DNA of 64,000 bases from Thiosulfativibrio zosterae. GTDB taxonomy: Bacteria; Pseudomonadota; Gammaproteobacteria; Thiomicrospirales; Thiomicrospiraceae. The DNA is taken from positions 1,843,501 to 1,907,500 of the forward strand of contig NZ_AP021888.1 in NCBI RefSeq assembly GCF_011398155.1, given 5' to 3'. Within the stretch, counting starts at the first letter, position 1. Each line of letters opens with the position of its first letter. The notes under the pieces were generated by a model that worked only from the letters and a program-made list of their open reading frames with translations, ran no database searches and had not been told where the DNA came from. Position numbers and translations under genes: made by a program. Of this stretch, positions 30,781-41,100 are shown piece after piece.

Positions 30781-31980
30781 TTATTGGCTGATTAAATCTA
30801 ATCCACGCTGAATATCTGCCTGAATATCCACAAAAGATTCTAATCCGACAGAAATACGCAATAAATTTTCGGTGATTCCCGAACGCTCTCTTTCGTCTGG
30901 TGAAATTCGACTGTGCGTTGTGGTTGCCGGATGGGTAATACTGGTTTTTACATCACCCAAGTTAGCGGTAATCGACAACATCTGAGTCGCATCCACCACT
31001 TTCCAGGCTGCTTCACGCCCACCTTTTACTCGAAAACTGACCAGGCCACCCGCAGCGGTTTGCTGTTTCTTCATTAACTCAAACTGGGGATGCGAAGGCA
31101 ATCCGGGATAAAAAACTTGCTCAACTGCCGGATGCTGCTCTAACCACTCTGCCAAAGCTAGGGCTCTATGGCAGTGTGCTTCCATTCTAACGGGCAAAGT
31201 TTCCAAGCCTTTTAAAAACATCCAAGCATTAAATGGACTCATAGTAGGGCCAGCGGTGCGCATAAACCCACGGATTGGCTCTTCAACCAATTCACTAGAG
31301 CCAACCACTGCACCACCAATACCACGCCCCTGACCATCTAAAAACTTAGTTGCTGAATGAATTACCAAATCGGCACCTAAGGCTAAGGGCTTTTGTAGTA
31401 CAGGTGTACAAAAACAATTATCAACCACCAATAAAACACTCTTGCCCTTAGCCAATTTAGACAAAGCAGATAAATCTGCAATTTCCGTTAAGGGATTAGA
31501 AGGTGTTTCACAAAAAAACGCTTTGGTATTGGGACGAACGGCTGCTTCCCATGCTTGCAAGTCAGTTAAAGCGACAAAGGTTGTTTCAACCCCAAATTTT
31601 GCCAAATACTTGGTAAACAAAACTTTAGTCGTGCCGAAAATACTTTGCGAAGAAACAATATGGTCACCAGCTTTTAAGTGCCCCATAAAGGTACTCAAAA
31701 TAGCCGACATGCCAGAAGCCGTTGCAACACAAGACTCTCCACCTTCCATCGCGGCTAAACGATTTTCAAACGCTCGGACGGTTGGATTGGTAAAACGAGA
31801 GTAAACATTGCCCTTTTCAGCGCCGCTGAAACGATCGGCCGCCTGCTGAGCTGAGGCAAATCTAAAGCTCGATGTTGGAAAAATAGCCTCGCTATTTTCT
31901 AGCTCGGCCGTTTGCGTGTATCCAGCGCGAATGGCGAGCGTTTCTAACTCAAACGCCTCAGTCTTCATCTGAATCGCCAT
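30781..31980 (-). CDS. metZ: O-succinylhomoserine sulfhydrylase
   Basis: This PLP enzyme of the Cys/Met metabolism family makes homocysteine from O-succinylhomoserine and sulfide in methionine synthesis. The PLP lysine is in HSATKFLDGQGRGIGG. YSRFTNPTVRAFE and ATASGMSAIL are family motifs, and the long insertion pattern resembles MetZ rather than MetB. I place the start at 31980 (MAIQMKTEAF), which overlaps the purF 3' end by 23 bp; 31968 is also possible. A much longer in-frame extension into purF is unlikely to be real. The purF-metZ pairing is also seen in pseudomonads. Confidence 0.9.
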   Translation of the reverse strand: MAIQMKTEAFELETLAIRAGYTQTAELENSEAIFPTSSFRFASAQQAADRFSGAEKGNVYSRFTNPTVRAFENRLAAMEGGESCVATASGMSAILSTFMGHLKAGDHIVSSQSIFGTTKVLFTKYLAKFGVETTFVALTDLQAWEAAVRPNTKAFFCETPSNPLTEIADLSALSKLAKGKSVLLVVDNCFCTPVLQKPLALGADLVIHSATKFLDGQGRGIGGAVVGSSELVEEPIRGFMRTAGPTMSPFNAWMFLKGLETLPVRMEAHCHRALALAEWLEQHPAVEQVFYPGLPSHPQFELMKKQQTAAGGLVSFRVKGGREAAWKVVDATQMLSITANLGDVKTSITHPATTTHSRISPDERERSGITENLLRISVGLESFVDIQADIQRGLDLISQ

Positions 31981-33481
31981 TATGAATACCAACGGATTCT
32001 TGAGCAACTTGTTGCTTTTTGGCTTGAGCATGATCATTTCGAGAAGAATCAATCGATGCTAAATATTCAGGTGTAATGTCGCCCGTAATGTAACAACCAC
32101 TGAAACAACTGGTATCAAACTCTTTAATGGCTTTGTTGCCAAAACCAACGGCATCAACCAAATCATCTAAATCTTGGTAGAACAAACGATCTGCCCCAAT
32201 AAACTCTGCTATTTGTGCGGTATCTCGTCCATTCGCCACCAACTCCGAGGCAGAAGGCATATCAATACCATAAACATAAGGAAAACGAACCGCAGGCGCG
32301 GCAGAAGCAAAATACACTTTCTTAGCACCCGCATCTCTGGCCATTTGCACGATTTCACCCGAGGTGGTTCCGCGCACAATAGAATCATCTACCAATAATA
32401 CATTTTTACCCTCAAACTCTAAGGGCACAGGATTTAACTTTTGACGCACAGATTTTTTACGCAGGGTTTGCCCAGGCATAATAAAAGTTCGGCCAATATA
32501 ACGATTTTTAATAAAACCTTCGCGGTAAGGTTTATTGAGAATAGTGGCCAACTCTAAGGCAGAAGTGCGGCTGGTGTCGGGAATGGGCATAACCACATCT
32601 ATGTCATTATCTGGAAATTCTTTCATGATTCGATAAGCCAGCTTCTCGCCCATTCTTAGACGAGATTTGTAAACTGAAACACCATCAATCATGGAATCCG
32701 GACGAGCAAAATAAACATATTCAAATATACAAGGCGTTAATTGTGGTTTTGCCGCACATTGTTCAAATTGAATCAATCCTTCATTGGCAATCACCACCGC
32801 TTCACCAGGGTCTAGGTCACGCATTAACTGATAACCTGCCGCATCCAAAGCCACCGACTCTGAAGCCACCATATAATCAACACCCATTTCAGTGACGCGT
32901 TTGCCCACCACAATCGGACGCAAAGCAAACGGATCACGGAAAGCAAAAACACCAATACTGGGGATAATTCCCACAGCAGCATACCCACCTTTTGCGCGTT
33001 TATGAACACCGCGCACGGCGTTAAAAATATCTTCCGCATCAATGAATAATTTTTTCTGCTTCATAAGTTCATGAGCAAACACATTCAACAGGACTTCTGA
33101 ATCAGAATTGGTATTTAGATGGCGTAAATCTTGTTCGTAAATTTCTTTAGTCAGTTGCTCGGCATTGGTTAAGTTACCATTGTGCCCCATGACTATTCCA
33201 TAAGGAGAGTTTACATAGAAAGGCTGCGCTTCTGCACTAGAACTAGAGCCCGCAGTGGGATAACGGACATGCCCAATCCCGACCACGCCATGTAAATCGC
33301 GCATATGTCGAGTTCTGAAAACATCTTTAACCATGCCATTATCTTTTCTTTGATAGAGACGGCCTTTTTCACAGGTAACGATACCCGCTGCATCTTGACC
33401 ACGATGCTGAAGCACCGTTAGCGCATCATATATCTCTTGATTGACAGGTGTATTTGCAACGACCCCAACAATACCGCACAT
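31958..33481 (-). CDS. purF: Amidophosphoribosyltransferase
   Basis: This enzyme commits PRPP to purine synthesis by adding an amino group from glutamine. The protein starts MCGIVGVV, so Cys2 becomes the N-terminal glutaminase nucleophile after Met removal. The PRPP-binding loop VLLVDDSIVRGTTSGE is present. Length is 507 residues, normal for the family. The usual upstream partner cvpA is absent; a 123-bp gap separates it from the SPOR gene. Confidence 0.97.
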   Translation of the reverse strand: MCGIVGVVANTPVNQEIYDALTVLQHRGQDAAGIVTCEKGRLYQRKDNGMVKDVFRTRHMRDLHGVVGIGHVRYPTAGSSSSAEAQPFYVNSPYGIVMGHNGNLTNAEQLTKEIYEQDLRHLNTNSDSEVLLNVFAHELMKQKKLFIDAEDIFNAVRGVHKRAKGGYAAVGIIPSIGVFAFRDPFALRPIVVGKRVTEMGVDYMVASESVALDAAGYQLMRDLDPGEAVVIANEGLIQFEQCAAKPQLTPCIFEYVYFARPDSMIDGVSVYKSRLRMGEKLAYRIMKEFPDNDIDVVMPIPDTSRTSALELATILNKPYREGFIKNRYIGRTFIMPGQTLRKKSVRQKLNPVPLEFEGKNVLLVDDSIVRGTTSGEIVQMARDAGAKKVYFASAAPAVRFPYVYGIDMPSASELVANGRDTAQIAEFIGADRLFYQDLDDLVDAVGFGNKAIKEFDTSCFSGCYITGDITPEYLASIDSSRNDHAQAKKQQVAQESVGIHNGDSDED

Positions 33482-33604
33482 TTTAACTCTCCAGTTCCTA
33501 GAACTTTATTCAACAGACCTTGCCAAGGGCAGCGATTTGTTGAAAAAAGTTAACTCATTGATAGGGAAAATATCCATACCAGCCACTTACCAATCACACG
33601 CATC

Positions 33605-34255
33605 TTACAACGAGGAAGGTGTAATTTTAACCAATTCTGACTTCACGCGTAAGAGTCGATTCAACTCATTTTGATCTTTCTTAGCCTGAGCTTCATCCAA
33701 ATAAGGTCCAATCCGGACTGAATAATAGTCAGTTTTTGGAAAATACTTGATAAATGCCTCATAGTCATAACTTAAACGCGATCGCATTTCTTCGGCCATC
33801 TCTTTGTTTTTATAGGCAACAAGGCGCAAAATCCAAATAGATTGCTGTTTCTTGGCTTGAGTTTTAATAACACCCTGCTGTTCTTTGGCCTGAGTTGACT
33901 CAGTTGCTTGAGCGTCACTCTTTTTGTCGTCAGCCTTAGGTTTGGCAGATTTTTCAGCCGATTGCTTGGCCAAATCAGCTTCAACAAGCTTTGCAGGCTC
34001 TTCTTTTGACTTGGGTGAAGTGGTTTGAACCGGTGTTTTTGGCACAACCGCATCTTGCGGTAAAACAAACGCATGACTGACAACTGGCGTAGCCGGTTGT
34101 GAGGCATTCAGAGTATTTGAGGGATGAAAATCGACCGGATCGTTATACCAGATAGGTACCACAACCACCAACAGCAACAGCCAAACCACTGAACCGATTA
34201 AACGATTGCGACTGACAATGGCGTCTTGTACAGAATCGTCTTCAGCCTGGCTCAT
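33605..34255 (-). CDS. DedD-like SPOR-domain cell-division protein
   Basis: This is an inner-membrane protein with a C-terminal SPOR domain that binds denuded septal peptidoglycan. With the ATG at 34255 (MSQAEDDSVQ) it has 216 residues and overlaps the folC stop by four bases (ATGA); a longer start would lie inside folC. One membrane helix (about 20-36), a Lys/Ala/Glu/Gln-rich linker and the SPOR domain (about 135-216, WILRLVAYKNKEMAEEMR, YYSVRIGPY) are visible. The folC-dedD-purF context supports the DedD assignment. Confidence 0.88.
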   Translation of the reverse strand: MSQAEDDSVQDAIVSRNRLIGSVVWLLLLVVVVPIWYNDPVDFHPSNTLNASQPATPVVSHAFVLPQDAVVPKTPVQTTSPKSKEEPAKLVEADLAKQSAEKSAKPKADDKKSDAQATESTQAKEQQGVIKTQAKKQQSIWILRLVAYKNKEMAEEMRSRLSYDYEAFIKYFPKTDYYSVRIGPYLDEAQAKKDQNELNRLLRVKSELVKITPSSL

Positions 34256-35532
34256 TGTTCTAAAACCGCTAAGGCTTGCGCAACCGTAATAAACGACCCC
34301 CAAACCAATACTCTAGAAGATTTAAGCCGTGCTGCTTTTACCGCTTGCGCGATCGACTCAAAACCACGCACTGCTTGTTCAGTCACCCCTGCGGTTTTCA
34401 GTAGTTTTTGCAGGTTCTCTAGGCTGGTTGCTCTAGGCACTTTTAAATCTGCAATCAACCACTGCGAAGCAAAAGGTTGAATGGCTTTTACCATTGGCAA
34501 CATATCCTTGTCACTCAGTGCTGAGAAAATAACGCTGTCAAAATGCAATGTTTGACTCGCTAAATATTGTCCCAAAACGGCTGACGACTGGGGATTATGA
34601 GCAACATCGATTAACCATTCTTGCCCCTCAATCGTCAACCATTGCAAACGACCTGGGTGCTTGGCTTGCGCCAATCCTTGTGAAATTTGAGCGGGCGTAA
34701 CTGGCAAAACCGCTTGCAAAGTTTGCACCACTGCCACAACGCCAGCGGCATTTTGAAATTGAAACTCTCCTGACAAACTGGGATTATCGAGCGTTAAAGT
34801 GGGGGAATTTTGGGCTAAAAACAACCAGGCCTGGTCATTTTTAGGCATTTTTTCGAACCCAAAATCTCTACCCAATAAACTTAAAGAAGTCGGTAATTGA
34901 TTGGCAAAATCAATCAGGGTTTGTGGGACAGTGGGGTCAGAACAAATCGCTGGCTTACCAGCACGCATAATGCCCGCTTTTTCTAAGGCAATTTGATTTT
35001 TATCACTGCCCAACCAATCAATATGATCCACATCAATCGCAGTGACCAGTGCAATATCGGCATCCACAATATTTACCGCATCTAAACGACCGCCTAAGCC
35101 GACTTCCAAAACAATCACATCTAAGGGTTGCTGTGCAAAAACCCATAAGCCCGCCAAGGTGGCGAATTCAAAATAAGTGAGCTTGGTGGTGCCACGAGCC
35201 GCTTCTATCTCGGCAAAAGCCTCAACAATCGCTGAATCCGCTACAGGAGCGCCATTGATTTGAATGCGTTCATTAAAGCGTAAAATATGGGGAGAAGTGT
35301 AAGCGCCGACACCATAGCCAGCGGCTTGATAGATAGATTGCAAAAATGCAACACTTGAACCCTTGCCATTGGTACCGGCAACGGTAATGACTTTAGCTTT
35401 AGGCTGTAATAACCTTAAACGCTGACCCACTTCGCGCACACGCGTTAGACCAAGATCAATTTCTTGAGCGTGTAAGCTGAGCAACCAATCTAACCAATGG
35501 GTTAGGCTTGAATGTCGTGTGGGCTTTTCCAT
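34252..35532 (-). CDS. folC: Bifunctional folylpolyglutamate/dihydrofolate synthase
   Basis: This enzyme attaches glutamate to dihydropteroate and extends folate polyglutamate tails. The 426-residue Mur-ligase-fold protein has the P-loop VAGTNGKGSS, EVGLGGRLDAVN and DIALVTAIDVDHIDWLG motifs. The accD-folC-dedD-purF order is typical of proteobacteria. An exact copy of the 12-bp palindrome at 34824-34835 encodes KNDQAW in a variable part of the central domain. Confidence 0.96.
   Translation of the reverse strand: MEKPTRHSSLTHWLDWLLSLHAQEIDLGLTRVREVGQRLRLLQPKAKVITVAGTNGKGSSVAFLQSIYQAAGYGVGAYTSPHILRFNERIQINGAPVADSAIVEAFAEIEAARGTTKLTYFEFATLAGLWVFAQQPLDVIVLEVGLGGRLDAVNIVDADIALVTAIDVDHIDWLGSDKNQIALEKAGIMRAGKPAICSDPTVPQTLIDFANQLPTSLSLLGRDFGFEKMPKNDQAWLFLAQNSPTLTLDNPSLSGEFQFQNAAGVVAVVQTLQAVLPVTPAQISQGLAQAKHPGRLQWLTIEGQEWLIDVAHNPQSSAVLGQYLASQTLHFDSVIFSALSDKDMLPMVKAIQPFASQWLIADLKVPRATSLENLQKLLKTAGVTEQAVRGFESIAQAVKAARLKSSRVLVWGSFITVAQALAVLEQ
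34824..34835. repeat. Dispersed palindrome ACCAGGCCTGGT, copy 5 (inside folC)
   Basis: Exact palindrome with the flanks AAAAACA on the left and CATTTTTAGG on the right, nearly identical to the copy at 54954. Read on the minus strand as K-N-D-Q-A-W. Confidence 0.85.
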
Positions 35533-35560
35533 AAAATTTTAAATCACTAAAACGCAAGCC

Positions 35561-36415
35561 TTAGGCACTGCGTTTTAACAACATTTTGCAAAGGGCGGCT
35601 AATTCACTGCTAAGCTGATGGCGATGCACAATCATATCAATCGCACCATGCTCTAACAAAAACTCACTGCGTTGAAAGCCTTCTGGTAATTTCTCGCGCA
35701 CCGTTTGCTCAATAACACGCGGACCGGCAAATCCAATTAAGGCTTTCGGTTCGGCGACATTAATATCACCTAGCATCGCAAAACTCGCCGATACGCCACC
35801 CATGGTCGGATCTGTTAAAACAGAGATAAATGGCAAACCTTCGGCACGCAATTTACCTAAAGCTGCGGAAGTTTTAGCCATTTGCATCAACGAAAACAAA
35901 GCCTCTTGCATACGCGCGCCACCACTGGCCGAAAACACAATTAATGGGCATTGTCTGGCTATCGCTTCGTTGACCGCACGCACAAATTTCTCGCCCATCA
36001 CCGAGCCCATCGAACCGCCCATAAAATTAAACTCAAAAGCACCGGTGACGACTTCTAATCCTTGAATTTTACCTGTCATGGTAATGAATGAATCTTTTTC
36101 GCCGGTAACTTTTTGCGCTTGCGCCAAACGCGCCTTGTAGGCTTTGATGTCTTTAAATTTTAAACGATCAACGGGTGACACTTCTGCACCGATTTCAACG
36201 GCAGTTTTGTCATCCAAGAAATTCCACAAACGTTGACGGCCACCCAAACGCATATGATGATCACATTTTGGACAGACTTCTTGATTACGCGCCACTTCAG
36301 AACGATAAAGTGTACTTTCGCACTTTGGACATTTAGTCCATAGACCTTCAGGCACAGACTTTTTGCGCTCAGTCACTTGTTTAATACTCGGTAAAATTTT
36401 TTCAAACCAGTTCAT
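35561..36415 (-). CDS. accD: Acetyl-CoA carboxylase, carboxyltransferase subunit beta
   Basis: With AccA this subunit transfers the carboxyl group from biotin to acetyl-CoA, the first step of fatty-acid synthesis. I start at 36415 (MNWFEK) because GGAG lies six bases upstream, giving 284 residues; an ATG four codons earlier is weaker. The N-terminal zinc ribbon has Cys29, Cys32, Cys48 and Cys51. The crotonase-fold body carries [21 protein letters not shown] and the glycine-rich [17 protein letters not shown]. Confidence 0.96.
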   Translation of the reverse strand: MNWFEKILPSIKQVTERKKSVPEGLWTKCPKCESTLYRSEVARNQEVCPKCDHHMRLGGRQRLWNFLDDKTAVEIGAEVSPVDRLKFKDIKAYKARLAQAQKVTGEKDSFITMTGKIQGLEVVTGAFEFNFMGGSMGSVMGEKFVRAVNEAIARQCPLIVFSASGGARMQEALFSLMQMAKTSAALGKLRAEGLPFISVLTDPTMGGVSASFAMLGDINVAEPKALIGFAGPRVIEQTVREKLPEGFQRSEFLLEHGAIDMIVHRHQLSSELAALCKMLLKRSA

Positions 36416-36503
36416 ATTGTTCTCCATTCAAGAAGCTTAGCACAATAGTGCCTCTGCGAAATCTAATGCGCGCATTCTACTGCGTAATGCGCCAGAAACC
36501 AAA

Positions 36504-37325
36504 TTATGCTTCAGCGTCTGCTTTATCCAGTGCCGAACGAAACTCTTTCATTTTGTGGCTGATTAAATTCGCTAAGGTTTCATAACTGGCACCTGGCTGG
36601 TCTTCTACTAGGCGAACTAAAGCAGACCCCACAATAATGGCATCACCAATTTTGGCCATTTCATAAGCAATTTCACCGCTTGAAATCCCAAACCCTATGC
36701 CTACTGGTAAATTAGTTTTTGACTTTAAATGTGCCACATGGCTTTCAACATCTTTAACATCCAAAGCTTTTGAGCCGGTCACGCCTTTTAAAGAAACGTA
36801 ATAAACAAACCCAGACCCTTTTTCGTTGACGGCTGCTAAACGACCATCGGGCGTGGTTGGTGAAACCAAAAATACTCTATCCAAACCATGATTCGATACC
36901 GACTCTAAATAACCCATAGTTTCTTCGGGTGGCATATCGACTGTTAAAACGCCATCGGCACCCGCAGCTTGTGCTTCTTGAGCAAAGGTTTCAAACCCTT
37001 TGGCTTCAATCGGATTTAAATATCCCATGAGTACAATCGGCGTGTGATGATCGGTAATACGAAATTCACGCACATAATTTAAAACGTCATCTAAGCTGAC
37101 ATTGTGCGCCAAAGCACGCTCAACGGCTTTTTGAATTACTGGGCCATCCGCCATAGGATCTGAAAACGGCACACCCAACTCAATGATGTCTGCGCCCTCT
37201 GACACCAATAAATGCATCAGCTTAACCGTCATGTCTGGATGAGGATCACCTGCGGTAATGTAAGGAATTAAAGCTGTTTTGTTTTGTGCTTTAAGGGCAG
37301 CGAGGGTTTTTTGTAGTTTGCTCAT
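36504..37325 (-). CDS. trpA: Tryptophan synthase alpha chain
   Basis: This TIM-barrel subunit cleaves indole-3-glycerol phosphate to indole and glyceraldehyde-3-phosphate. The catalytic Glu is in IIELGVPFSDPMADGP and the catalytic Asp in YITAGDP. The ATG at 37325 (MSKLQKTL) follows the trpB stop by 16 bp and gives 273 residues, while a longer start would overlap trpB. Order trpF-trpB-trpA is canonical. Confidence 0.96.
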   Translation of the reverse strand: MSKLQKTLAALKAQNKTALIPYITAGDPHPDMTVKLMHLLVSEGADIIELGVPFSDPMADGPVIQKAVERALAHNVSLDDVLNYVREFRITDHHTPIVLMGYLNPIEAKGFETFAQEAQAAGADGVLTVDMPPEETMGYLESVSNHGLDRVFLVSPTTPDGRLAAVNEKGSGFVYYVSLKGVTGSKALDVKDVESHVAHLKSKTNLPVGIGFGISSGEIAYEMAKIGDAIIVGSALVRLVEDQPGASYETLANLISHKMKEFRSALDKADAEA

Positions 37326-37341
37326 AGTCGTTTTATTTCCG

Positions 37342-38547
37342 TTAAATCTCGTAGCCTTCAATTTTAGCGATGGTGTTCATATCCTTATCGCCACGCCCTG
37401 ACAAATTCACAATAATGGTTTGATCTTTACGCATGGTTGGTGCCAGCTTGGTGGCATAGGCCAAGGCATGACTGGTTTCCAAAGCTGGGATAATGCCTTC
37501 ATAACGCGTTAAATCGCGGAAACCTTGCAAAGCTTCATCATCATTAATCGCCACATAGTTAGCACGACCAATATCCTTTAACCAAGAATGCTCAGGACCT
37601 ACACCAGGATAATCTAAACCTGCTGAAATGGAATGGGTTCCTAAAATCTGACCGTTAATATCCTGCATTAAATAAGTACGATTGCCGTGTAAAACGCCAG
37701 GCTTACCTTTGCACAAAGGCGCGGCATGCTGCCCTGTTTCAAGACCCAGTCCACCGGCTTCAACGCCATAAATGGCCACACCTTCGTCAGGTAAGAAATC
37801 ATAGAATAAACCAATCGCATTAGAACCACCGCCCACACAGGCGATTAAAGCATCGGGCAATTTGCCTTCTTTTTCTAAGATTTGTTGACGCGCTTCACGC
37901 CCAATAATCGCTTGAAAGTCACGCACCATCGCAGGGTAAGGATGAGGGCCCGCTACGGTGCCGATAATGTAGAAAGTATCATCCACATTGGTAACCCAGT
38001 CACGCATGGCTTCGTTTAACGCATCTTTAAGCGTGCGAGTACCCGAGGTGACTGGCACAACGGTTGCACCTAGCATTTTCATGCGCATGACATTAGGGGC
38101 TTGACGAACCACATCATCCGCACCCATATAAACCACACACTCCAAGCCTAAACGCGCCGCAACGGTGGCAGAAGCAACACCATGTTGACCCGCACCCGTT
38201 TCGGCAATAATGCGGGTTTTACCGAGGCGCTTAGCCAGCAAGGCTTGCCCAATGGTGTTGTTAATTTTATGAGCACCGGTATGATTGAGGTCTTCACGCT
38301 TTAAATAAATTTTGGCACCACCCAACGCATCTGACCAACGCTTGGCGTAATACAAAGGACTTGGACGACCCACATAATCTTGAAAATCGGCAGTCATTTC
38401 ATTCAAAAATTCAGCATTGTCTTTCATCGACTCATACTGCACATTGAGATCTTCCAAAGCTGCCATTAAAGTTTCGGGTGCAAAAATACCACCGTGAATG
38501 CCAAAATGTCCGTTCTTATCGGGAAATTGCGAATAATCGATGCTCAT
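37342..38547 (-). CDS. trpB: Tryptophan synthase beta chain
   Basis: This PLP enzyme condenses indole with serine to make tryptophan. The PLP lysine lies in [15 protein letters not shown] and the phosphate-binding loop is [13 protein letters not shown] place the start at 38547 ([10 protein letters not shown]), four bases after the trpF stop, giving 401 residues; an ATG six codons upstream overlaps trpF. The C-terminal [10 protein letters not shown] segment is typical. Confidence 0.96.
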   Translation of the reverse strand: MSIDYSQFPDKNGHFGIHGGIFAPETLMAALEDLNVQYESMKDNAEFLNEMTADFQDYVGRPSPLYYAKRWSDALGGAKIYLKREDLNHTGAHKINNTIGQALLAKRLGKTRIIAETGAGQHGVASATVAARLGLECVVYMGADDVVRQAPNVMRMKMLGATVVPVTSGTRTLKDALNEAMRDWVTNVDDTFYIIGTVAGPHPYPAMVRDFQAIIGREARQQILEKEGKLPDALIACVGGGSNAIGLFYDFLPDEGVAIYGVEAGGLGLETGQHAAPLCKGKPGVLHGNRTYLMQDINGQILGTHSISAGLDYPGVGPEHSWLKDIGRANYVAINDDEALQGFRDLTRYEGIIPALETSHALAYATKLAPTMRKDQTIIVNLSGRGDKDMNTIAKIEGYEI

Positions 38548-38551
38548 AAGC

Positions 38552-39175
38552 TTAAAAAGTTCCATTTATAAATTGTTGTATTTTTTGTAAAGATTTCTTT
38601 CCAGGTGCGGCTTCAACCCCGCCACTCACATCCACCGCAAAAGGGCTCACCTGCGCTATGGCTTGTTGAACATTGTCTGGGGTCAGACCACCCGCCAAAA
38701 TAATCGGCTTATTAAAATCACTGGGCAAATGGGCTAACCAATCCCAATTAAAAGACTCGCCTGTTCCACCAGGCACGCCTTTCACATAGGTATCCAACAA
38801 CAAGGCTCTGGCAGACGCATAGGTTTTTGCCAAAGCCACCAAGTCGGTTTGGGCCTGCATACGGATTGCCTTAATATACGGACGATTAAACTGCTCGCAA
38901 TACTCAGGCGTTTCATCGCCGTGGAACTGCAACAGGTCTATTTGGGTTTGATCAATCACCTGCTGCACAAACTCGGCATCAGCGTCTACAAACAAAGCCA
39001 CAGAGGTCAAAAAAGCTGGGATTTGGCCTAAAATTGACCAGGCCTGGTCAATTTTGACATTCCTAGGGCTTTTTTCATAAAACACAAAACCGATAGCATC
39101 CGCACCCGCATGCGCCACAGCCATAGCATCCTCAAGACAAGTGATTCCACAAATTTTGACGCGTGTGCGACTCAT
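38552..39175 (-). CDS. trpF: Phosphoribosylanthranilate isomerase
   Basis: This enzyme converts N-(5-phosphoribosyl)anthranilate to the carboxyphenylaminodeoxyribulose form in tryptophan synthesis. The 207-residue TIM-barrel protein starts with [12 protein letters not shown] (catalytic Cys) and ends with the phosphate-binding [10 protein letters not shown] and DVSGGVE motifs. The palindrome copy at 39037-39048 encodes KIDQAW in the first half of the barrel, without lengthening the protein relative to the family. Confidence 0.96.
   Translation of the reverse strand: MSRTRVKICGITCLEDAMAVAHAGADAIGFVFYEKSPRNVKIDQAWSILGQIPAFLTSVALFVDADAEFVQQVIDQTQIDLLQFHGDETPEYCEQFNRPYIKAIRMQAQTDLVALAKTYASARALLLDTYVKGVPGGTGESFNWDWLAHLPSDFNKPIILAGGLTPDNVQQAIAQVSPFAVDVSGGVEAAPGKKSLQKIQQFINGTF
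39037..39048. repeat. Dispersed palindrome ACCAGGCCTGGT, copy 6 (inside trpF)
   Basis: The symmetric match extends to AAAATTG on the left and CAATTTT on the right, the longest perfect arms of all copies. Read on the minus strand as K-I-D-Q-A-W. Confidence 0.85.
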
Positions 39176-39205
39176 TCTATTCCTTTTTAATCCCTAGCCT
39201 GGCGC

Positions 39206-39997
39206 TTAAGCCCAAAGCAAAGCCGTTAAATCGTTGGTTGGCAAATTCCATTGCGCTGGATACAACGCATTCACAAAATACAAACCCTCAGCTGGCGCTG
39301 TTATGCCGGCTTGCGTGCGATCTTGTAAATCAAGCAAGGTCTTCATATAACCGTCAGACTTTTCACCGCGCCCCACCTGCAACAACGAACCGACAATATT
39401 GCGCACCATGTGGTGTAAAAACGCATTGGCTTGAATATCGACAAACACAAAATCATCATGACGGCTCACCGTGATCGCCTGAACTTCTCTACGAGCATGA
39501 CTGGACTGACAACTTGACGCGCGAAAAGACGAAAAATCATGCTCACCAATTAACGCTTGTGCCGCCTTGTGCATAGCATCTGCATTTAGAGGATGCATTT
39601 CCCAAGTCACTCGTTGATACAAAACCGCAGAATGAACTTTGCGATTGAAAATGACATAACGATACTGCCGAGCAATGGCTGAAAATCTGGCATGAAAATC
39701 ACTTTGCACATCCAAAAGTTTCATCCAAACCACTCGAATATCACCAGGCAAATGGGTATTGACACCTTGCACCCAGGCGCGCTCGGGTCGAATGGCTTGG
39801 GTATCAAAATGCACCACCTGACCAATCGCATGCACACCAGTATCTGTTCTACCGGCACAATGAATCGAAATGGGTTCATTGGCAATCGCGCTTAACGCAG
39901 TTTGCAAATGTTTTTGCACCGTCTCGCAATGCTCTTGAAGCTGGTAACCGCAATAAGCAGTTCCCTGATATTCAATCCCTAAAACAATGCGTTGCAA
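39206..39997 (-). CDS. truA: tRNA pseudouridine synthase A (positions 38-40)
   Basis: This enzyme makes pseudouridine at positions 38-40 of the tRNA anticodon arm. The 263-residue protein has the catalytic Asp52 in AGRTDTGVHA and the motif FLHHMVRNIVGSLLQVGRG. It lies 12 bp after asd and before trpF, an order known from many gammaproteobacteria. Confidence 0.96.
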   Translation of the reverse strand: MQRIVLGIEYQGTAYCGYQLQEHCETVQKHLQTALSAIANEPISIHCAGRTDTGVHAIGQVVHFDTQAIRPERAWVQGVNTHLPGDIRVVWMKLLDVQSDFHARFSAIARQYRYVIFNRKVHSAVLYQRVTWEMHPLNADAMHKAAQALIGEHDFSSFRASSCQSSHARREVQAITVSRHDDFVFVDIQANAFLHHMVRNIVGSLLQVGRGEKSDGYMKTLLDLQDRTQAGITAPAEGLYFVNALYPAQWNLPTNDLTALLWA

Positions 39998-40009
39998 GTG
40001 TGGTCCTTG

Positions 40010-41032
40010 TTACAAATAATCGCGAATTAAAACTTCTGCTATTTGCACCGTATTGGTAGCAGCACCTTTACGAACATTGTCCGCAACCACCCAAAGATTA
40101 ATACCATTGGCAGTCGAAATGTCTTCACGAATACGCCCGACATAAACAGGGTTAGTATCAGCAGCATCAGAAACCGCAGTAGGGTATCCGCCGTCAACCT
40201 GCTTATCAATTAAAACAATCCCTTCTGCTTTTTCCATCAAAGCCTTCACTTCGGCAGCGGTAATTTTGCGTTCGGTTTCAACATGCACCGCTTCGCTATG
40301 ACCAAAAAATACCGGTACACGCACCGCAGTTGGGTTAACCAAAATTGAGTCATCACCCATGATTTTTTTGGTTTCCCATACCATTTTCATTTCTTCTTTG
40401 GTGTAACCGTTTTCCATAAAGACATCAATTTGTGGAATACAGTTAAAAGCGATTTGCTTAGGGTAAACTTTGGTTTCGATAGGCTTCATATTTAAAAGAT
40501 TTGCCGTTTGAGATGCTAACTCTTCAATGGCTTCTTTGCCCGTTCCAGAAACTGCTTGGTAAGTCGCCACATTGATACGCTTAATACCCACCGCATCATA
40601 GATCGGCTTTAGAGCCACTAACATTTGAATAGTTGAACAGTTTGGATTGGCGATAATGCCACGATTTTTGTAATCGGCAATCGCTTGAGGATTGACCTCT
40701 GGGACGACCAATGGAATATCATCGTCATAACGGAACTGTGAAGTATTATCAATAACCACACAGCCAGCTGCAGCGGCTTTTGGCGCATAAATCGCCGAAA
40801 CGCTGGCACCTGGCGAAAATAATCCAATTTGCACTTTGGAAAAATCAAAAGTATCTAAGTCCAAGACTTCAATCCATTTTCCTGCAAATTCAACTTTTTT
40901 ACCTGCTGAACGGCTACTCGCTAAAGGATAAAGATTTCCAACCGGAAAATTTCTTTCCTCTAACACCTTCAACATTGTTTCGCCAACAGCACCTGTTGCA
41001 CCCACCACCGCAATATCATATAACTTCGACAT
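40010..41032 (-). CDS. asd: Aspartate-semialdehyde dehydrogenase
   Basis: This enzyme reduces aspartyl phosphate to aspartate semialdehyde for lysine/diaminopimelate, threonine and methionine synthesis. The 340-residue protein starts with the NADP loop VVGATGAVGETML, and Cys132 in ANPNCSTIQM is the active-site thiol. The later QIDVFMENGYTKEE and VPVFFGHSEAVHVET blocks are typical. It is 12 bp upstream of truA. Confidence 0.97.
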   Translation of the reverse strand: MSKLYDIAVVGATGAVGETMLKVLEERNFPVGNLYPLASSRSAGKKVEFAGKWIEVLDLDTFDFSKVQIGLFSPGASVSAIYAPKAAAAGCVVIDNTSQFRYDDDIPLVVPEVNPQAIADYKNRGIIANPNCSTIQMLVALKPIYDAVGIKRINVATYQAVSGTGKEAIEELASQTANLLNMKPIETKVYPKQIAFNCIPQIDVFMENGYTKEEMKMVWETKKIMGDDSILVNPTAVRVPVFFGHSEAVHVETERKITAAEVKALMEKAEGIVLIDKQVDGGYPTAVSDAADTNPVYVGRIREDISTANGINLWVVADNVRKGAATNTVQIAEVLIRDYL

Positions 41033-41100
41033 TTCTTAACCTTCTAAATGTGTGTTTTCACACGTTAAACTTTAAATTCTATTCGACTCAAACGAGTCTG

